From Rachicladosporium sp. CCFEE 5018 (lineage: Eukaryota > Ascomycota > Dothideomycetes > Cladosporiales > Cladosporiaceae): a stretch of DNA of 64,000 bases. The notes below the pieces were generated by a model. It saw nothing but the letters and a program-made list of their open reading frames with translations. It had not been told where the DNA came from and made no database searches. Position 1 is the stretch's first letter; the number at the start of each line of letters is the position of its first letter. Both the position numbers and the translations under genes were made by a program. The DNA is taken from positions 1,126,220 to 1,190,219 of the forward strand of contig KZ111148.1 of the NCBI GenBank assembly GCA_002077045.2. The letters run 5' to 3'. This document shows, piece by piece, positions 20,938 through 31,822 of the stretch.

Positions 20938-22632
20938 TCACGCACTGGCAGTTGCTATCGTGACGATACCACTACCTTGCAAGCTTTTCGCCGCACGTGC
21001 CGCCTCCGTCTCCTGCAATTCAGCAGGCGTCTTGTACATTGGATTCACTCGATACCGATGATTGTACTCTGCCCAGACATCGAGGTAGCCTCCCGACTTA
21101 TCTCTGGAAGGAATACAGACGACGCCTTCCGGTGCCTCGACCTCGCTCCAGTCGATAAGCTCAATTTCCTTCTGGTCATAATCTGTCCTCAACGTAGTTG
21201 GAGCAGGATCGGCAGACTCGATCATGATGTGCCAGTCCTCGATGCTGTACGTAGTCCGCACTTGAGTTGCCATGACGATTCTTGCCTTGCCGTTGCGGAT
21301 GTTCCAGATGTCTCGCCCGACGTACTTGCACTCACTGGCGCCGGGACAGTCTTGCTCGAGATAGCCAGGAGCACTCATCAGCTGACCCCAGGTGCCAAGC
21401 GCACCACCTGAGTGTCCGCCAGTCCAGCCGGAAGTGACACTCGAGCGGAAGCGCAAATGGTCGACCGTGAAGAGAGATGCATCAAAGGCTGACATGCCTC
21501 CCCACCCGCTGTACATTGGAATCGGTAGTCCATCGAGCCAGCGTTGATGGACAGCCCTGGTCTGCGTGAGATAGGCGTCACTCACCCAGCTCTCATTGGC
21601 CGACATGGGGGTGTATCCGCCCGGGGTTTTGAAGGGATAGACCAGGTCCCCATCAATGCCTCGACCAACCCACATGTCGTACACGCGAGTGACATTCGTG
21701 TAGACGTACGTATCGTCGTCCTCCGGATCAGACGGCGGCTTATAACCCACTTCGCCTGGCCGGATCTTGCGGTGCACGGTGCCCCAATCCATGCCGAAGA
21801 CCATGTCGGCTTTCTGCAACCGCTGCTGATGGACCAGCTCCAGCACATCGCTCGCACACATCATCACGTCGTTGATGAAGATTAGCGTCCCGGTCTCCGC
21901 GTAAGGCATCAAGGGCGTCAACGCTAGATTGCGGATCTCAGACAGCATGACGATACGGTCATTGAAGCCAAAGTCTGAGATCATGCGAGAGGAATGGATG
22001 AAGATGCCATCCACTTTAAGGGCTTGCAAGGCTGCACCGAAGTCTGACAAGAGCGCGTGTGTTTGATCCATCGAGCCATTCTCGTAGATCGAGATATAGA
22101 CCTTGTTGAACGTCAAGAGGTAGGCTATAGCTTCTAGCAAAGCCAGCGACTGCGCAGGAATTACACCTTCGGAGTCTTTGAGATTGATGGCGATGGAGAT
22201 GACCGAACTTCGCCCAGGTCTCTGCCATCGATGAGACTCTGTGACCGGATGAAGCGCAGTATGCTCATACCGGGATGGATTGAGTGAGCACATGGGGTAC
22301 TCGGGCTTCGGTCTGCCAGCATCTTGCATTGTCTTCGCAAAGCGAGACTGTACAGTATCGAACAGCCATGCTAGTGGATCCGTGACGGAGGATGCACTCA
22401 CTGGCGCTGTGAAGGGCCGTCCGAGGTTGATGCCTTCAACTTCGATTACGGGACGACTTTCGGACTTCGTCGAAGTGATAGTAGGCCAAGTGACGAGTGT
22501 CCGTGCTGGATCGTCAGATCTGAGGAATAAGGTCGTGCTGCCAAGGATGAAGAGGATGCTGGCCACCCCTGCCAGGATGTACAGTTGTCTACTTTGGCTG
22601 GAGATGGACGCCCAGCTCACGTTCGCGAACAT
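20938..22632 (-). CDS. GT69 alpha-1,3-mannosyltransferase (CAP59/CMT1 family)
   Basis: A single-exon 564-residue protein. A signal anchor at about residues 19-38 (LYILAGVASILFILGSTTLFL) predicts a type II Golgi membrane protein. The lumenal part has the GT69 features: YEHTALHPV, VISIAINLKDSEGVIP, VYISIYENGSMDQTHALL, then IFINDVMMCASDVLEL (DxD-like acidic position) and MYSGWGGMSAFDA. In Cryptococcus this family makes capsule and glycolipid mannose linkages; in filamentous ascomycetes members probably modify cell-wall or glycosphingolipid glycans. The product-specific role here is inferred. Full length compared with the family. Confidence 0.9.
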   Translation of the reverse strand: MFANVSWASISSQSRQLYILAGVASILFILGSTTLFLRSDDPARTLVTWPTITSTKSESRPVIEVEGINLGRPFTAPVSASSVTDPLAWLFDTVQSRFAKTMQDAGRPKPEYPMCSLNPSRYEHTALHPVTESHRWQRPGRSSVISIAINLKDSEGVIPAQSLALLEAIAYLLTFNKVYISIYENGSMDQTHALLSDFGAALQALKVDGIFIHSSRMISDFGFNDRIVMLSEIRNLALTPLMPYAETGTLIFINDVMMCASDVLELVHQQRLQKADMVFGMDWGTVHRKIRPGEVGYKPPSDPEDDDTYVYTNVTRVYDMWVGRGIDGDLVYPFKTPGGYTPMSANESWVSDAYLTQTRAVHQRWLDGLPIPMYSGWGGMSAFDASLFTVDHLRFRSSVTSGWTGGHSGGALGTWGQLMSAPGYLEQDCPGASECKYVGRDIWNIRNGKARIVMATQVRTTYSIEDWHIMIESADPAPTTLRTDYDQKEIELIDWSEVEAPEGVVCIPSRDKSGGYLDVWAEYNHRYRVNPMYKTPAELQETEAARAAKSLQGSGIVTIATASA

Positions 22633-23178
22633 GTTGGATTCGAATGGCTTGTGTCCAAGAAGAAAACGGTCCTCGAAGAGATCCAGCGATCGAACAGATT
22701 TCGTAAATGCTCACCAGTGCTCACCACTGCCTCCCAATTGCAAACACGTTTGCGATCATCATGTGATTGGCCCAGAACCTCATGGCTTGCCAGGCGTCTT
22801 TCGCCTTACGTGTAAAGTAACTTGGCCGTGACGCATGGTCATATGGTATTCTACAACAAAAGAAGAGAAGACCTACAACTCCGTCGCGTGAGATCCGACA
22901 CAGGAGATCACGCAAGCCACATCAGCGCGAATGGCTCAAGCGCGATCATCAAACCCGTGCGTTGTCAGAAGAGGCTTTGGCTTGCTTGCCGCTCCGATCC
23001 CGAACCGGCACAGATTGGGGGTCAATTTGACCGAGGGAAGACGTGCCTAATGCACTGAACATCCAGAATCCAGTCTGCAGTGCTTGCACATGGAAATAAT
23101 CCGCGCTGGCTTAGCTGTTTGAGCTTGGCAGCACAGCAACGGCGTGAGCTCTCTCACCTCGAGACGATCTAGGAATCA
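22633..23178. promoter_or_regulatory. Divergent intergenic region, GT69/beta-lactamase-like
   Basis: 546 bp between divergently transcribed genes. No coding motif seen; presumably two promoters. Confidence 0.5.
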
Positions 23179-24312
23179 ATGGTTACGATGGCTTCGACTG
23201 AAGTAGATCCAACGGCCACTCTGAATGCTCTCCTTGAACAACATGTGCAAGTCGGCGGTCTGATCACAGGGATTGCTTCAACGTCGAGCGGCACTGCAAA
23301 TATCTTCAAGAAAGGCTACGCTGACGTCCTGCAAAAACTTCCAGTCGATGATGACCATCAATTTGGTATCGGGAGCATTACCAAGACGTTTGTGGCGGTG
23401 GTGGTGCTCCAATTGGTCGAAGAAGGCAAGCTACATCTTACAGACAGTGTCTCACGTCATTTGAGAGAAGATGTCTATCGAGATATCGACTGCATGGCAG
23501 ATGCCAGCATAAAGCAGCTCCTTAGCCACCGCGCTGGCATCGACAACTGGGAAGCAGATCCAGTGTGGCTTGTCAATGGGCGAGGTCGAGAAATGCGCTT
23601 AAGCTATATTTGGGAGCATGCAGAAACACTGGAGTATATTCGTCGGCCTAAACGCTTCGCTCCTGAGCCTGAGGCTTTCTACTACGCCGACACCAACTAC
23701 ACCGTACTAGGTCTGGTTATCGAGGCGGTCACGCAAACGACAGCGGCAACGCAGATCCGACAACGTATCCTTGACCCGCTGGGATTGCATCGAACGTGTC
23801 TCGAAGGTTTCGAAGAGCGCGATGAGAAGAACGCGCCTCGTCGATACCACCTCAACACTGCACAGTTTCGCGACTCAGCAGGAATCAGCGACAAATTTTC
23901 ACTCGTAGGCGATGGACTGATCGATGTCACTGGCTCCAACCTGTCAGGTGCGTGGCTTGCCGGCGGTATGATCTCTACTGCTGCAGATTTGCTGAAGTTT
24001 GGGGCTGCAATGCAGCAACACAAATTGCTCAAGCGTGAAAGTGTTGCAGTCATGCAGAGCTTCCAGCCTGCGACCCCGGGAATGGAGATGGGCTGCGGCC
24101 TGTTTCGGCTGCAGACCGAGACTGTAGGTCCATGGCTCGGTCATTTCGGTGCTGTACTAGGATTCTCTGCTGGACTGTGGTGGCAGCATGACTGTGTAGT
24201 GTGTGTACTTACAAATGTTGGCACGCTGCAGACAGGTGAGCAGTCTGCCATGACGACTTTGATTCGTGAGTCAAAGTTCCTGAACATAGCAGTAGATCTA
24301 GTTAGTGAGTAG
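23179..24312 (+). CDS. Serine beta-lactamase-like hydrolase (AmpC/EstB-type)
   Basis: A single-exon 377-residue protein without signal peptide. The active-site motif SITK (in FGIGSITKTF) is the SxxK catalytic tetrad; YADTNY occupies the YxN position with Asp in place of Asn, as in many esterase and aminopeptidase members; HFG (in WLGHFGAVLGFSAGLW) fits the third motif. SHRAGIDNW is the family's conserved LTHxxGL-type stretch. The fold is shared by class C beta-lactamases, D-aminopeptidases and esterases, and in fungi members often act on esters or lactones. Substrate cannot be told from sequence. No biosynthetic cluster surrounds it. Confidence 0.9.
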   Translation: MVTMASTEVDPTATLNALLEQHVQVGGLITGIASTSSGTANIFKKGYADVLQKLPVDDDHQFGIGSITKTFVAVVVLQLVEEGKLHLTDSVSRHLREDVYRDIDCMADASIKQLLSHRAGIDNWEADPVWLVNGRGREMRLSYIWEHAETLEYIRRPKRFAPEPEAFYYADTNYTVLGLVIEAVTQTTAATQIRQRILDPLGLHRTCLEGFEERDEKNAPRRYHLNTAQFRDSAGISDKFSLVGDGLIDVTGSNLSGAWLAGGMISTAADLLKFGAAMQQHKLLKRESVAVMQSFQPATPGMEMGCGLFRLQTETVGPWLGHFGAVLGFSAGLWWQHDCVVCVLTNVGTLQTGEQSAMTTLIRESKFLNIAVDLVSE

Positions 24313-24643
24313 GCAACCACTGACACTGTACAACATAATGACAATCGCCACCAAGCTGGCCTGCTCGTGCAAGTCTGTTCCAGTGATGCGAATCCCCTTG
24401 CGGCTCATCGCACTTCTTCATGCTCCCAGCAAATCCAGCGTTTTCAATGACGCCCCTGCCCTGTCGTTTCATTCCAGTAGTATGGAACATTTGACGCAGC
24501 GTATATGAGTTGTGACGTGGTAGAGCATGGATTGATGGTGCTGGTCAGGCCGACATGAATTGCTGCCTCAGTCCATATTTTAGCATCCAGTGAATCCACC
24601 TCAATGAAGTTCGAACATGCACTTTCTTCGAGGATAACACAGC
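24313..24643. other. Intergenic
   Basis: Short spacer with the 3' flank of the hydrolase and the TIP41 promoter. Nothing else seen. Confidence 0.5.
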
Positions 24644-25477
24644 ATGGCGACCACGGGCGTGCCGGCAGCGACCATGGCGCCTGGTCCTACAGCTGGCTTG
24701 GACTCCTTCACGACTAAGAATGGGCAGTGGAAGATCACAACTCGCAAGCAACCCATACTGAAAGCCGAGCCAATCGAGGAGCTTAACAAAGCCATTGGCA
24801 TTCCAATTCCCGAAATGATCTTCGGCGACAACTACGTTGCAATCGAACATATACAGACAGGCTGGAAGCTCGACTTCAACGCGAGAGATGCACTTGATCG
24901 CGTCAGCAAGACCGAGGAAGGCATGCTTCAAGTTGCGGTCGCCGATGCCTGGAAGAAAGACCGTGAGCACAACGAAGACATCAAGCAAGTCGTCAAGCCA
25001 TTCGACTGGAGCTATAGCACAGACTACAAGGGCACCACACATCTTGGCCAAAGCCAGGGTGATTGGCAGGTCAGCAGCCAGGCGAAGCATCCCGTTCGAG
25101 CAGATCTGCTCAGCCGACCAGATCCAATCCTCTTCTTTGGTGAGGTCGACCTCTACGAGGACGAACTAGCCGATAATGGAATCGGGTTGCTCAGCATCAA
25201 GACCCGTGTGATGCCCGATCGGCTGCTGTTGCTAAGTCGCTTCTTCCTCCGCCTGGACGATGTCATCGTCCGGATCCGGGACACGAGGGTCTACGTCGAA
25301 CACTCGAGCAACACCGTGATACGGCAGTATACTGCCAAGGAGGCAAAGTATGATGAAGTGTCGGAGAAGTTGCGTAGCATGCGTGAAAATGTTGCAGAGA
25401 CGCTACGAGAGCCGAACAGGATTGCTCCGTTGCTCAACACAGTCGAGGATTGTACGGAGGTGTTTGAAGTGCACTGA
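24644..25477 (+). CDS. tip41: TIP41-like PP2A regulator
   Basis: A single-exon 277-residue protein. It carries the TIP41 signature PEMIFGDNYVAIEH near residue 56 and the conserved core PFDWSYSTDYKGT and LSRPDPILFFGEVDLYEDEL, followed by RVMPDRLLLLSRFFLRLD. TIP41 proteins bind the Tap42/alpha4 partner or PP2A-type catalytic subunits and act in TOR nutrient signalling in the cytoplasm. Length equals the usual size. The ATG chosen is the first in frame and precedes a poorly conserved leader of about 20 residues. The endosulfine gene in the same window acts on the same phosphatase family, but is 12 kb away and unlinked in arrangement. Confidence 0.96.
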   Translation: MATTGVPAATMAPGPTAGLDSFTTKNGQWKITTRKQPILKAEPIEELNKAIGIPIPEMIFGDNYVAIEHIQTGWKLDFNARDALDRVSKTEEGMLQVAVADAWKKDREHNEDIKQVVKPFDWSYSTDYKGTTHLGQSQGDWQVSSQAKHPVRADLLSRPDPILFFGEVDLYEDELADNGIGLLSIKTRVMPDRLLLLSRFFLRLDDVIVRIRDTRVYVEHSSNTVIRQYTAKEAKYDEVSEKLRSMRENVAETLREPNRIAPLLNTVEDCTEVFEVH

Positions 25478-26322
25478 ATATGGCCCGCCTCGACACTTTG
25501 AGGATGCCAAGTTACTACTCGCTGTCACACCCCGCATCTCCTCGTACCCAGCCATGGGTACAAGCAACCCTGGAATCTGAGGTGCCGAGACGTAGCCTGC
25601 CACTCGGAGCGGAGACCCTATATGGTTCACCTCGCTCCTCAGTCGAGTATTCATCGAACTGGATTCGCGGCTATTCTCCAATCGCCGTCGGGATGAGACA
25701 CAGCGATGTGTCCATCATCGGTGGTCGTGCATTCTCAGGGATGTCCATGGGCGTCGCTGATCGACACGCTACAGCACATGAGCATTGGAAACCGAAATCG
25801 CAATGAAAGTGCAGTTCAGTTCTTCAAAAAGTGAGGCATCCGAGTCTGTGATTACCACTGTGACATATCGAGATCGCAGTGCGCACACATTAGCATCTCC
25901 ACGGTATGCAGCTCCAGCATCAGATGCAATCACTTTCCCCTCTGTCAATATTGCCGACCGACCTGTCACTGTCCAGAACATCACTGTCACATACGAAATG
26001 CTGGAGTCTAAAACAGCCTACGCTTGCGGAGCTTGACTGGGCATCCTGGCGGTATCCCTGCAGGGCGAGCCGTAGCACAGGTACCGTACGAACTGAGTCT
26101 TGGAAGCGATGTTCAGGCAGGATGTAGTGATAGCTCAGTCGAGACTATGCAATGCTTTTCTGTAACTATACAGTGACGGCCGTTATACATAATGAGGCGG
26201 TGTTGGGCGCGACGGTCTAATCTCGCGCACGCAGACTACTTGCTCGAGAAAGAAGATCGTCACGGAGACCCGAAGAATCCAGCTTGCTGCAGACCAGGTC
26301 AGTCAACAATGCGCAGATACGC
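25478..26322. other. Intergenic, weak candidate frames only
   Basis: A plus-strand frame (25480-25806) begins directly after the TIP41 stop and a second (25785-26036) follows. Both are Ser-rich and lack known motifs; they more likely represent 3' UTR. No RNA gene seen. Confidence 0.4.
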
Positions 26323-26922
26323 CTAGCCGCAGTCCCAACATACCAAGCACCCTTCGCAAGCATCACCATGTGTCCCACCCATCACATATCCATTACAATT
26401 TCGCGCAGCAAAGTAGTAGCATCGATGGCAGTTCAACTCCGGTCGCTTCATAGCATGCTCTTGAGGTAGGGGCGGCACAGGTGGCAAGGCTTTGTTTGGA
26501 GGCCCGCTTCCTCGTCGATCCTGTATTGCGCTCGAGCTTGTGGGTGATGTGCTTCGACTGCTCGACCTATCTCGCGACGATGGGTAGGTACTTCGATGGC
26601 TTGCGAATGCTGTGCGTAATCTGAGGCGTGGCCGAAGTGATCGCGATATCGATCGTATCGATCGCGAGTCATCGAAGTCGTTGTCTTGTTCCTCTGTAGC
26701 TGGTGAAAGAGCTCGAGGCGCAGCCGGACGCCATTTCGTATCGCTGCTACCGCTGTCCGACGCCGATTGCGAGTTGAGTGTCGTCAGGCTGTCCATCGAT
26801 CGATGTGACCGCGTAAGAGACGGCAGTCGTGAGTGTTGTTGTGTTCGCACTGAGTCCGAGCTGGAGAAGAGCCCATCAAGATACGCTGGCCGACTCGGCC
26901 TAGGCCGGGAAAAAGACTGCAT
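26323..26922 (-). CDS. Hypothetical protein, Ser/Arg-rich with Cys-rich tail
   Basis: About 199 residues from MQSFSRPRP (26922); an earlier in-frame Met at 26967 is less likely. The first 150 residues are Ser/Arg-rich and disordered. The final 45 residues hold a compact Cys-rich module: ELNCHRCYYFAARNC, then YVMGGTHGD and CEGCLVCWDCG at the end. The paired CxxC spacing suggests a metal site or a disulfide knot. I believe similar uncharacterised fungal proteins exist, but I cannot name a family. No signal peptide, so zinc binding in the cytosol or nucleus is the likelier reading. Confidence 0.6.
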   Translation of the reverse strand: MQSFSRPRPSRPAYLDGLFSSSDSVRTQQHSRLPSLTRSHRSMDSLTTLNSQSASDSGSSDTKWRPAAPRALSPATEEQDNDFDDSRSIRSISRSLRPRLRLRTAFASHRSTYPSSRDRSSSRSTSPTSSSAIQDRRGSGPPNKALPPVPPLPQEHAMKRPELNCHRCYYFAARNCNGYVMGGTHGDACEGCLVCWDCG

Positions 26923-28596
26923 GATGGCTGAGTTGCAGATGTCTTCAAGCTGGCGGATTGCCAGCACTCCGATTTCTGATTAATCCAGTTGCAAATTCAG
27001 CACTGTGGAGTGACCAGGATGTCCGAGCAATTGAGATCGAGAGCGATTATGCTACGGATTCGCGATCCCGAGCAGTCTTTCGTCAATATGCTGCGCTGAT
27101 CCGGATCTTGGCGTTGTGCAAAGCGGCGACAACTCCAAGTGATGAAATAGATCTGCAGTCCGGCCTGAGAATAGAGACTGTGCGACGCTGTCGGCTGCTG
27201 AATTCGATTGGTATCAGATGCTGTGAGGAATGTATGGCGTAGGTAGCCGAAGTGGTGTGCAGGTAGAGACTGTGTTGCGATGCAAGTCAAGCCTTGTTAC
27301 CAGCAGCCGATGCGTCTCTAGTAGTGTACAGGAGAGCCATACAAGGATAGTGTCTCCGCCACAGCACTTGCTCGGTGGATGTTCGCGCTTATGCCGACTA
27401 CCAAGCAGTAGCGTGTTTCCCGGCCTTCCATGCACTGCAGATCGTTACCGCGGCACTTCGTACAGTGATACCAGCAGCGAGGGCGTGGGCAAGGGGTGGA
27501 GTAGCAAAGGCAAGTCACCGTGGTAATAATAGCGTCGTATAACGGCCCTGATGTCCTAATCCCTGCGTAGTTGCAAGACAATGGTTCGGGAAAAGCAGGG
27601 TTGCGGCTCATGGGTAGATCCAACGTGCCCGTTGCGGGTCATTTCGTGTGACACAGACTTCGACTGTATCGCGGAGTGTGAGTTTGATTTTGTCCCGCCA
27701 TGTTGGGGAACTGTATGCACGCGCGTGCTGGGATGGCGTGCAGGCGTCGTGGTATCACAAGCTTGCCGCCACAATCGCACCGATGCGTTTCGAACAGGTG
27801 ACACCTCAGTCATGCTGGATACGATGTCGCGCAAGTCATGTATCCACTGGTCGAACTCCTGCGAAAGAGTGCACCGGAGTTCAGCCCGAGTGCAGCTATT
27901 TCCCTCAAGACATGATATGTGTCGGTACGCAACCGACCTGCAGTCGGCGGTCGCTCGTGAAGTGGAGATACGAGCAAGGGAAGTCCACACGTTGGAAACT
28001 CGTGGACCTAGCTTCGCTGGCGCGGTGCAGGTAGTGGGCACGGCCTTTGCACTCCTTGGCTCTTGCTACGCATATCCGTACAGTCGTTAGGTGCAGCCTT
28101 CGCTGCTTGGTCGGAATGTAGTGTCAGCAAACGACTATAGATGTAATCTTCGAAGTTCGTCAGGTGGTGTTTGACTCCCGCATCGTGAACGATACTGCTT
28201 GAGGAGCCTTATCGCAGGCAATGTCAACATCGGCACGGTGGGTCAGTATGCGTGGGTGGCTGTTTCGCGAGTCGCATTAAGGTTGTCGTAACGTAGGATT
28301 GGGCGTTCATCCGGTCGATCATCGTACCGTGGCTGGCATAGTTGCCCAAAGCAGTCAAAGAGTGGAGGTGCGCGGCTCTTTTGGGCATGGAGAAGGTTGA
28401 GATGAAACATCAAAGATCGACAGGAGGTGCGGTGCCGCTGCATCCGACAGCTTGGCTGCTTGACTCGACTTGCTCAAGCATTGCCGAATCGCTACCAAGG
28501 CGGACTCTTCCATCTGTGTGAGACACGCCTCATGCCGATACCAATGAATTACATATCTTGTACATATTTTGTCAACGTGATCTTATGACCACTTAT
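26923..28596. other. Gene-poor stretch, 1.7 kb
   Basis: Open frames up to 169 residues occur on both strands (for example 27581-28090 plus and 27556-28041 minus), overlap each other and show no domain, composition bias or plausible splice pattern. I find no gene, repeat or RNA here; it could hold a noncoding transcript or old decayed sequence. Confidence 0.45.
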
Positions 28597-31484
28597 CTAC
28601 AGTCTGGGCTTCGCGCCCTCAGCCAGCTCTGCACCCGCCCCAGCGATACAGAGCTTGCCAGTCTCCTTGACCTTCGTCTGGAAGATCACAACATTGCCCT
28701 CCTTCCACATTTCAGTGATGAGAGTCTGGCCTGGCAGCACCACACCCGCAAATCTGACCTTGATGTTCTTGAAAGCACCGTACGTCTTGACCACAGCCTT
28801 GCTAGCAATGCCGAAGAACGCCAAGCCGTGCAAGATCGGTGTAGGGAAGCCACCAACCTTTGAGAAGCCGGGATCGATGTGAAGAGGATTCCGATCGCCG
28901 GACAGACGGTACAGTGCTGCCTGCTCCTCGGTCGTCTTCTCTTCGACCACACTGTCAGGTGCACGAGACGGTGTCTTGTAAACTCGTGTAGCAGCACCAC
29001 GATCTGTGCCCTTGCTTGGGCCGCCGAAGCCGCCCGAGCCACGGATAAAGACTGTGCTCTCGTTGTAGAAGAGATCTTTGCCGGTGCGCTTGTCTTTCGT
29101 GACGGAGCCGCTGACGACGAGTCCGGCATTGCCCTTGTCGACCACCTCGACGAGATGCGGGTACGATACGAGGGTGCCTTCCGTGGGGATCGGGCCGCGA
29201 ATTTCGAGATACTGCTCGCCGTGTAGCAGCATCTTCATGTTGAAGTTCGGGACTACTTCACCCATGCTGTACGGTGCGATAGCGTTGAACGTAGGGATGA
29301 CACCAAAGCCAGGGAGAACTTGGAAGTTGTCGTCGTTCTCGTAGACGAGAGCAAGGTCTGTCCGCTTGGCGCCGACACCAAGGTCTGTGATTGAGGTCAG
29401 TAAGTCGTACTCGAAGCCTTATATGATAACTTGACTCACTGTACAAGATCACATCACGCTCGTCATACGTGAACTCAGTGCCCTCAGCCTTCGCCTTCTT
29501 CGCAGCTTCAATGGCAGCAAGCACCTCCTCGTTCTTGCCCTTGCCACCACTGGACTTAGCTCCCTTCCCGGAGACATTATCCATATTGGCCATGATCTTA
29601 GCTGTACCGGCAGATGGATCGTTGGGGTGATCGGCGCGGCCATCGTCGAAGTTGAGGACATCCGCCCACTTTTCGAGCACTGCCTCGGGAGTGAGTGTCA
29701 CATCGACAGGGAATGCGGCGCCTCCAGTGCGTTGCCATCTCGTCTCAGCGACCCAGCCAGAGCCGACCTCGAAGAGACGGCCAGTGTTGGGTTCTGGGAC
29801 CTTATCAGAGCACAGCAAGAGCACAGCTGGCGCTATGTAATCGGGCTTGAAGGCTTGCACCATCTCCTCGGGCATGATCGAGCGTGTCATGGCTGTTCCC
29901 GCATTCGGTGCAATGGTGTTGACCAAGATGTTATATTTCTGACCCTCGCGAGCCAGTGCGCGCGAGAAGCCGAGGATACCACACTTTGCAGCAGCATAGT
30001 TCGCCTGCCCGAAGTTGCCGTAGATACCGGATGTAGAAGTAGTGTTGATGATGCGACCGTACTTCTGCTTGAGCAGATATGGCCATGCAGCCTTGGTGAC
30101 CTTGTATGTGCCGCGGAGATGCACGTCGAGCACTTGCTGAAACTGCTTGTCCTCCATGTTGGTGAATGCCTTGTCGCGAAGAATACCGGCGTTGTTGATG
30201 ATGATGTCGATACGGCCGAAGGCGTCGATAGCGCCCTTCACGACAGCATCGCCATCCTCAGCACTAGCCTTGACGCCAACTGCCTCACCGCCGAGTTTCT
30301 TGATCTCCTGGACCACACCTTCGGGATCCATAAGATCGTTTACCACAATCTTGGCACCATACTTCGCGAACTGTAGAGCATACAATCGCCCGATACCAGC
30401 TCCTGCACCGGTGATGAGTGCTACCTTGCCATCATACCTAATCGGCTCTGCAGGGTCGTTCGGCGGCAGCTTGTGTGCATCCTCAAGTAGCTCCATGAAG
30501 TTGGCTGGGCCAGTAGGGTAGCTCGGCTCCGAGAAGTCAGCAACACCGTCCCACTTCTTGAGAAGCGCGGCCGGTGTGAAGCTGTCATCTGCGCGAAGGA
30601 GTGTGCCCTTCGCTCGCTGCCATCGAAGCTTAGCGATATGGCCACCTCCGACCTCGAAGATCGAACCAGTCTCCTCGCTCGACTTGTGAACAAGCACTGC
30701 GACCAATGGAACGACCCACTCAGGCTTCAGCTTGTCCAGGACCTCCGGAGGCATCACAGTCGCGGTCATACGAGAAGCAGCGATCGGCGCAATAACGTTG
30801 GCGTGAATGTTGTACTTAGCACCCTCCTTCGCGAGAGTCTCAGTAAAGCCAACCTGCGCAAGCTTGGCGGCTGTATGTTATTAGTACAACAGTCAAGTGT
30901 GACGCGCTTTCGGGTACTGTACTCACCAGAGTAGTTCGTCTGCCCAAAGCTTCCGAACAGCCCAGCAGCAGACGCAGTGTTGATTACACGCCCGTACTTC
31001 TGCTTCCTGAAATGCGGCCATGCAGCTCTAGCACACTTGTATGCTCCAACAACATGCACTTTCATGATCAAATCCCAATCCTGGTCCTTCATGTTCTTGA
31101 AGCTGATATCGCGCAAGATACCCGCATTGTTGATGAGCACGTCCACGCGACCGTATGCCTTGATGGCCGTCTCGATAATCTTGTCGCCATTCTCGACCGA
31201 ATCGTAGTTGGCAGTGGCCTTCCCGCCTGCGGAGGTGATCTCGTTGACAACTGCGTCGGCGGCCTGCGTTGCGGAGTATCAGCGCTTGAACACAGGGTAA
31301 CACACTACAGCACGAATTTTACCTTCGAGCCACCACCCTCGCCCTTGAATGAGCCACCAAGGTCGTTGACAACCACATTGGCTCCTCTCGAGGCGAAGAA
31401 CAACGCATATGCCCGTCCAAGCCCTCCTCCGGCACCCGTTACCACCACTGTCTGGCCATCGTATCTCAATTGCTCTCCTGCCAT
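28597..31484 (-). CDS. fox2: Peroxisomal multifunctional beta-oxidation enzyme (MFE-2)
   Basis: Four exons (31484-31323, 31263-30927, 30870-29440, 29384-28597) give 905 residues. Two short-chain dehydrogenase units are in tandem: unit A with TGAGGGLGRAYA and NYSAAK, unit B with TGAGAGIGRLYA and NYAAAK, each with an NNAGILRD motif. A C-terminal MaoC-type hydratase-2 follows, with YRLSGDRNPLHID. The protein hydrates trans-2-enoyl-CoA and oxidises the (3R)-hydroxyacyl-CoA with NAD in peroxisomal fatty-acid beta-oxidation. It ends in KPRL: PRL is a non-canonical but plausible PTS1, against the usual SKL/AKL type. All catalytic residues seem intact. The second intron splits the catalytic YSAAK codons. 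Confidence 0.96.
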
Positions 31485-31822
31485 GCTTGCGAGTATGAAG
31501 GATCTAGATACGCGATCCTATACAGCAAAGCTATAAGACTTCCGTACAGTGCACATCGCGAGACTGGCCAGACGTGAGATCATGGGCTCTTCTTGACGCT
31601 CAGAGAGTTGCCGAGGTGGTTCGGCAACTGTGACGGCAATGATCACATGCTGCGAGCACAGGCCACGGCACATGTCTTACGCATAGTACGTGAGGAAGTG
31701 AAGTAGGGAGGTAGGCACAAGTGTGGGAAGACATGGCTGGCTCAAGTCACCATGATCTCCCTGGCTGCACCCGTCGCAGCGAATTTATGTCCCGAGGACG
31801 GCACACCTCGTGACGACAACGC
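31485..31822. other. Intergenic, FOX2 upstream region
   Basis: Lies upstream of FOX2 and downstream of the glycerate-kinase-like gene, both on the minus strand. Probable FOX2 promoter. No oleate-response site was assigned with confidence. Confidence 0.45.

Noticed and set aside
23179..25477. Beta-lactamase-like gene as part of a secondary-metabolite cluster with GT69
   Set aside because: No polyketide synthase, NRPS, P450 or cluster regulator nearby; neighbours are housekeeping genes.
25480..26036. Two short frames after TIP41
   Set aside because: Start directly at the TIP41 stop, have no motif, and cannot be joined by a convincing intron.
27581..28090. 169-residue frame as a possible secreted Cys-rich protein
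   Set aside because: No signal peptide, irregular Cys spacing, and an equally long overlapping frame on the other strand.
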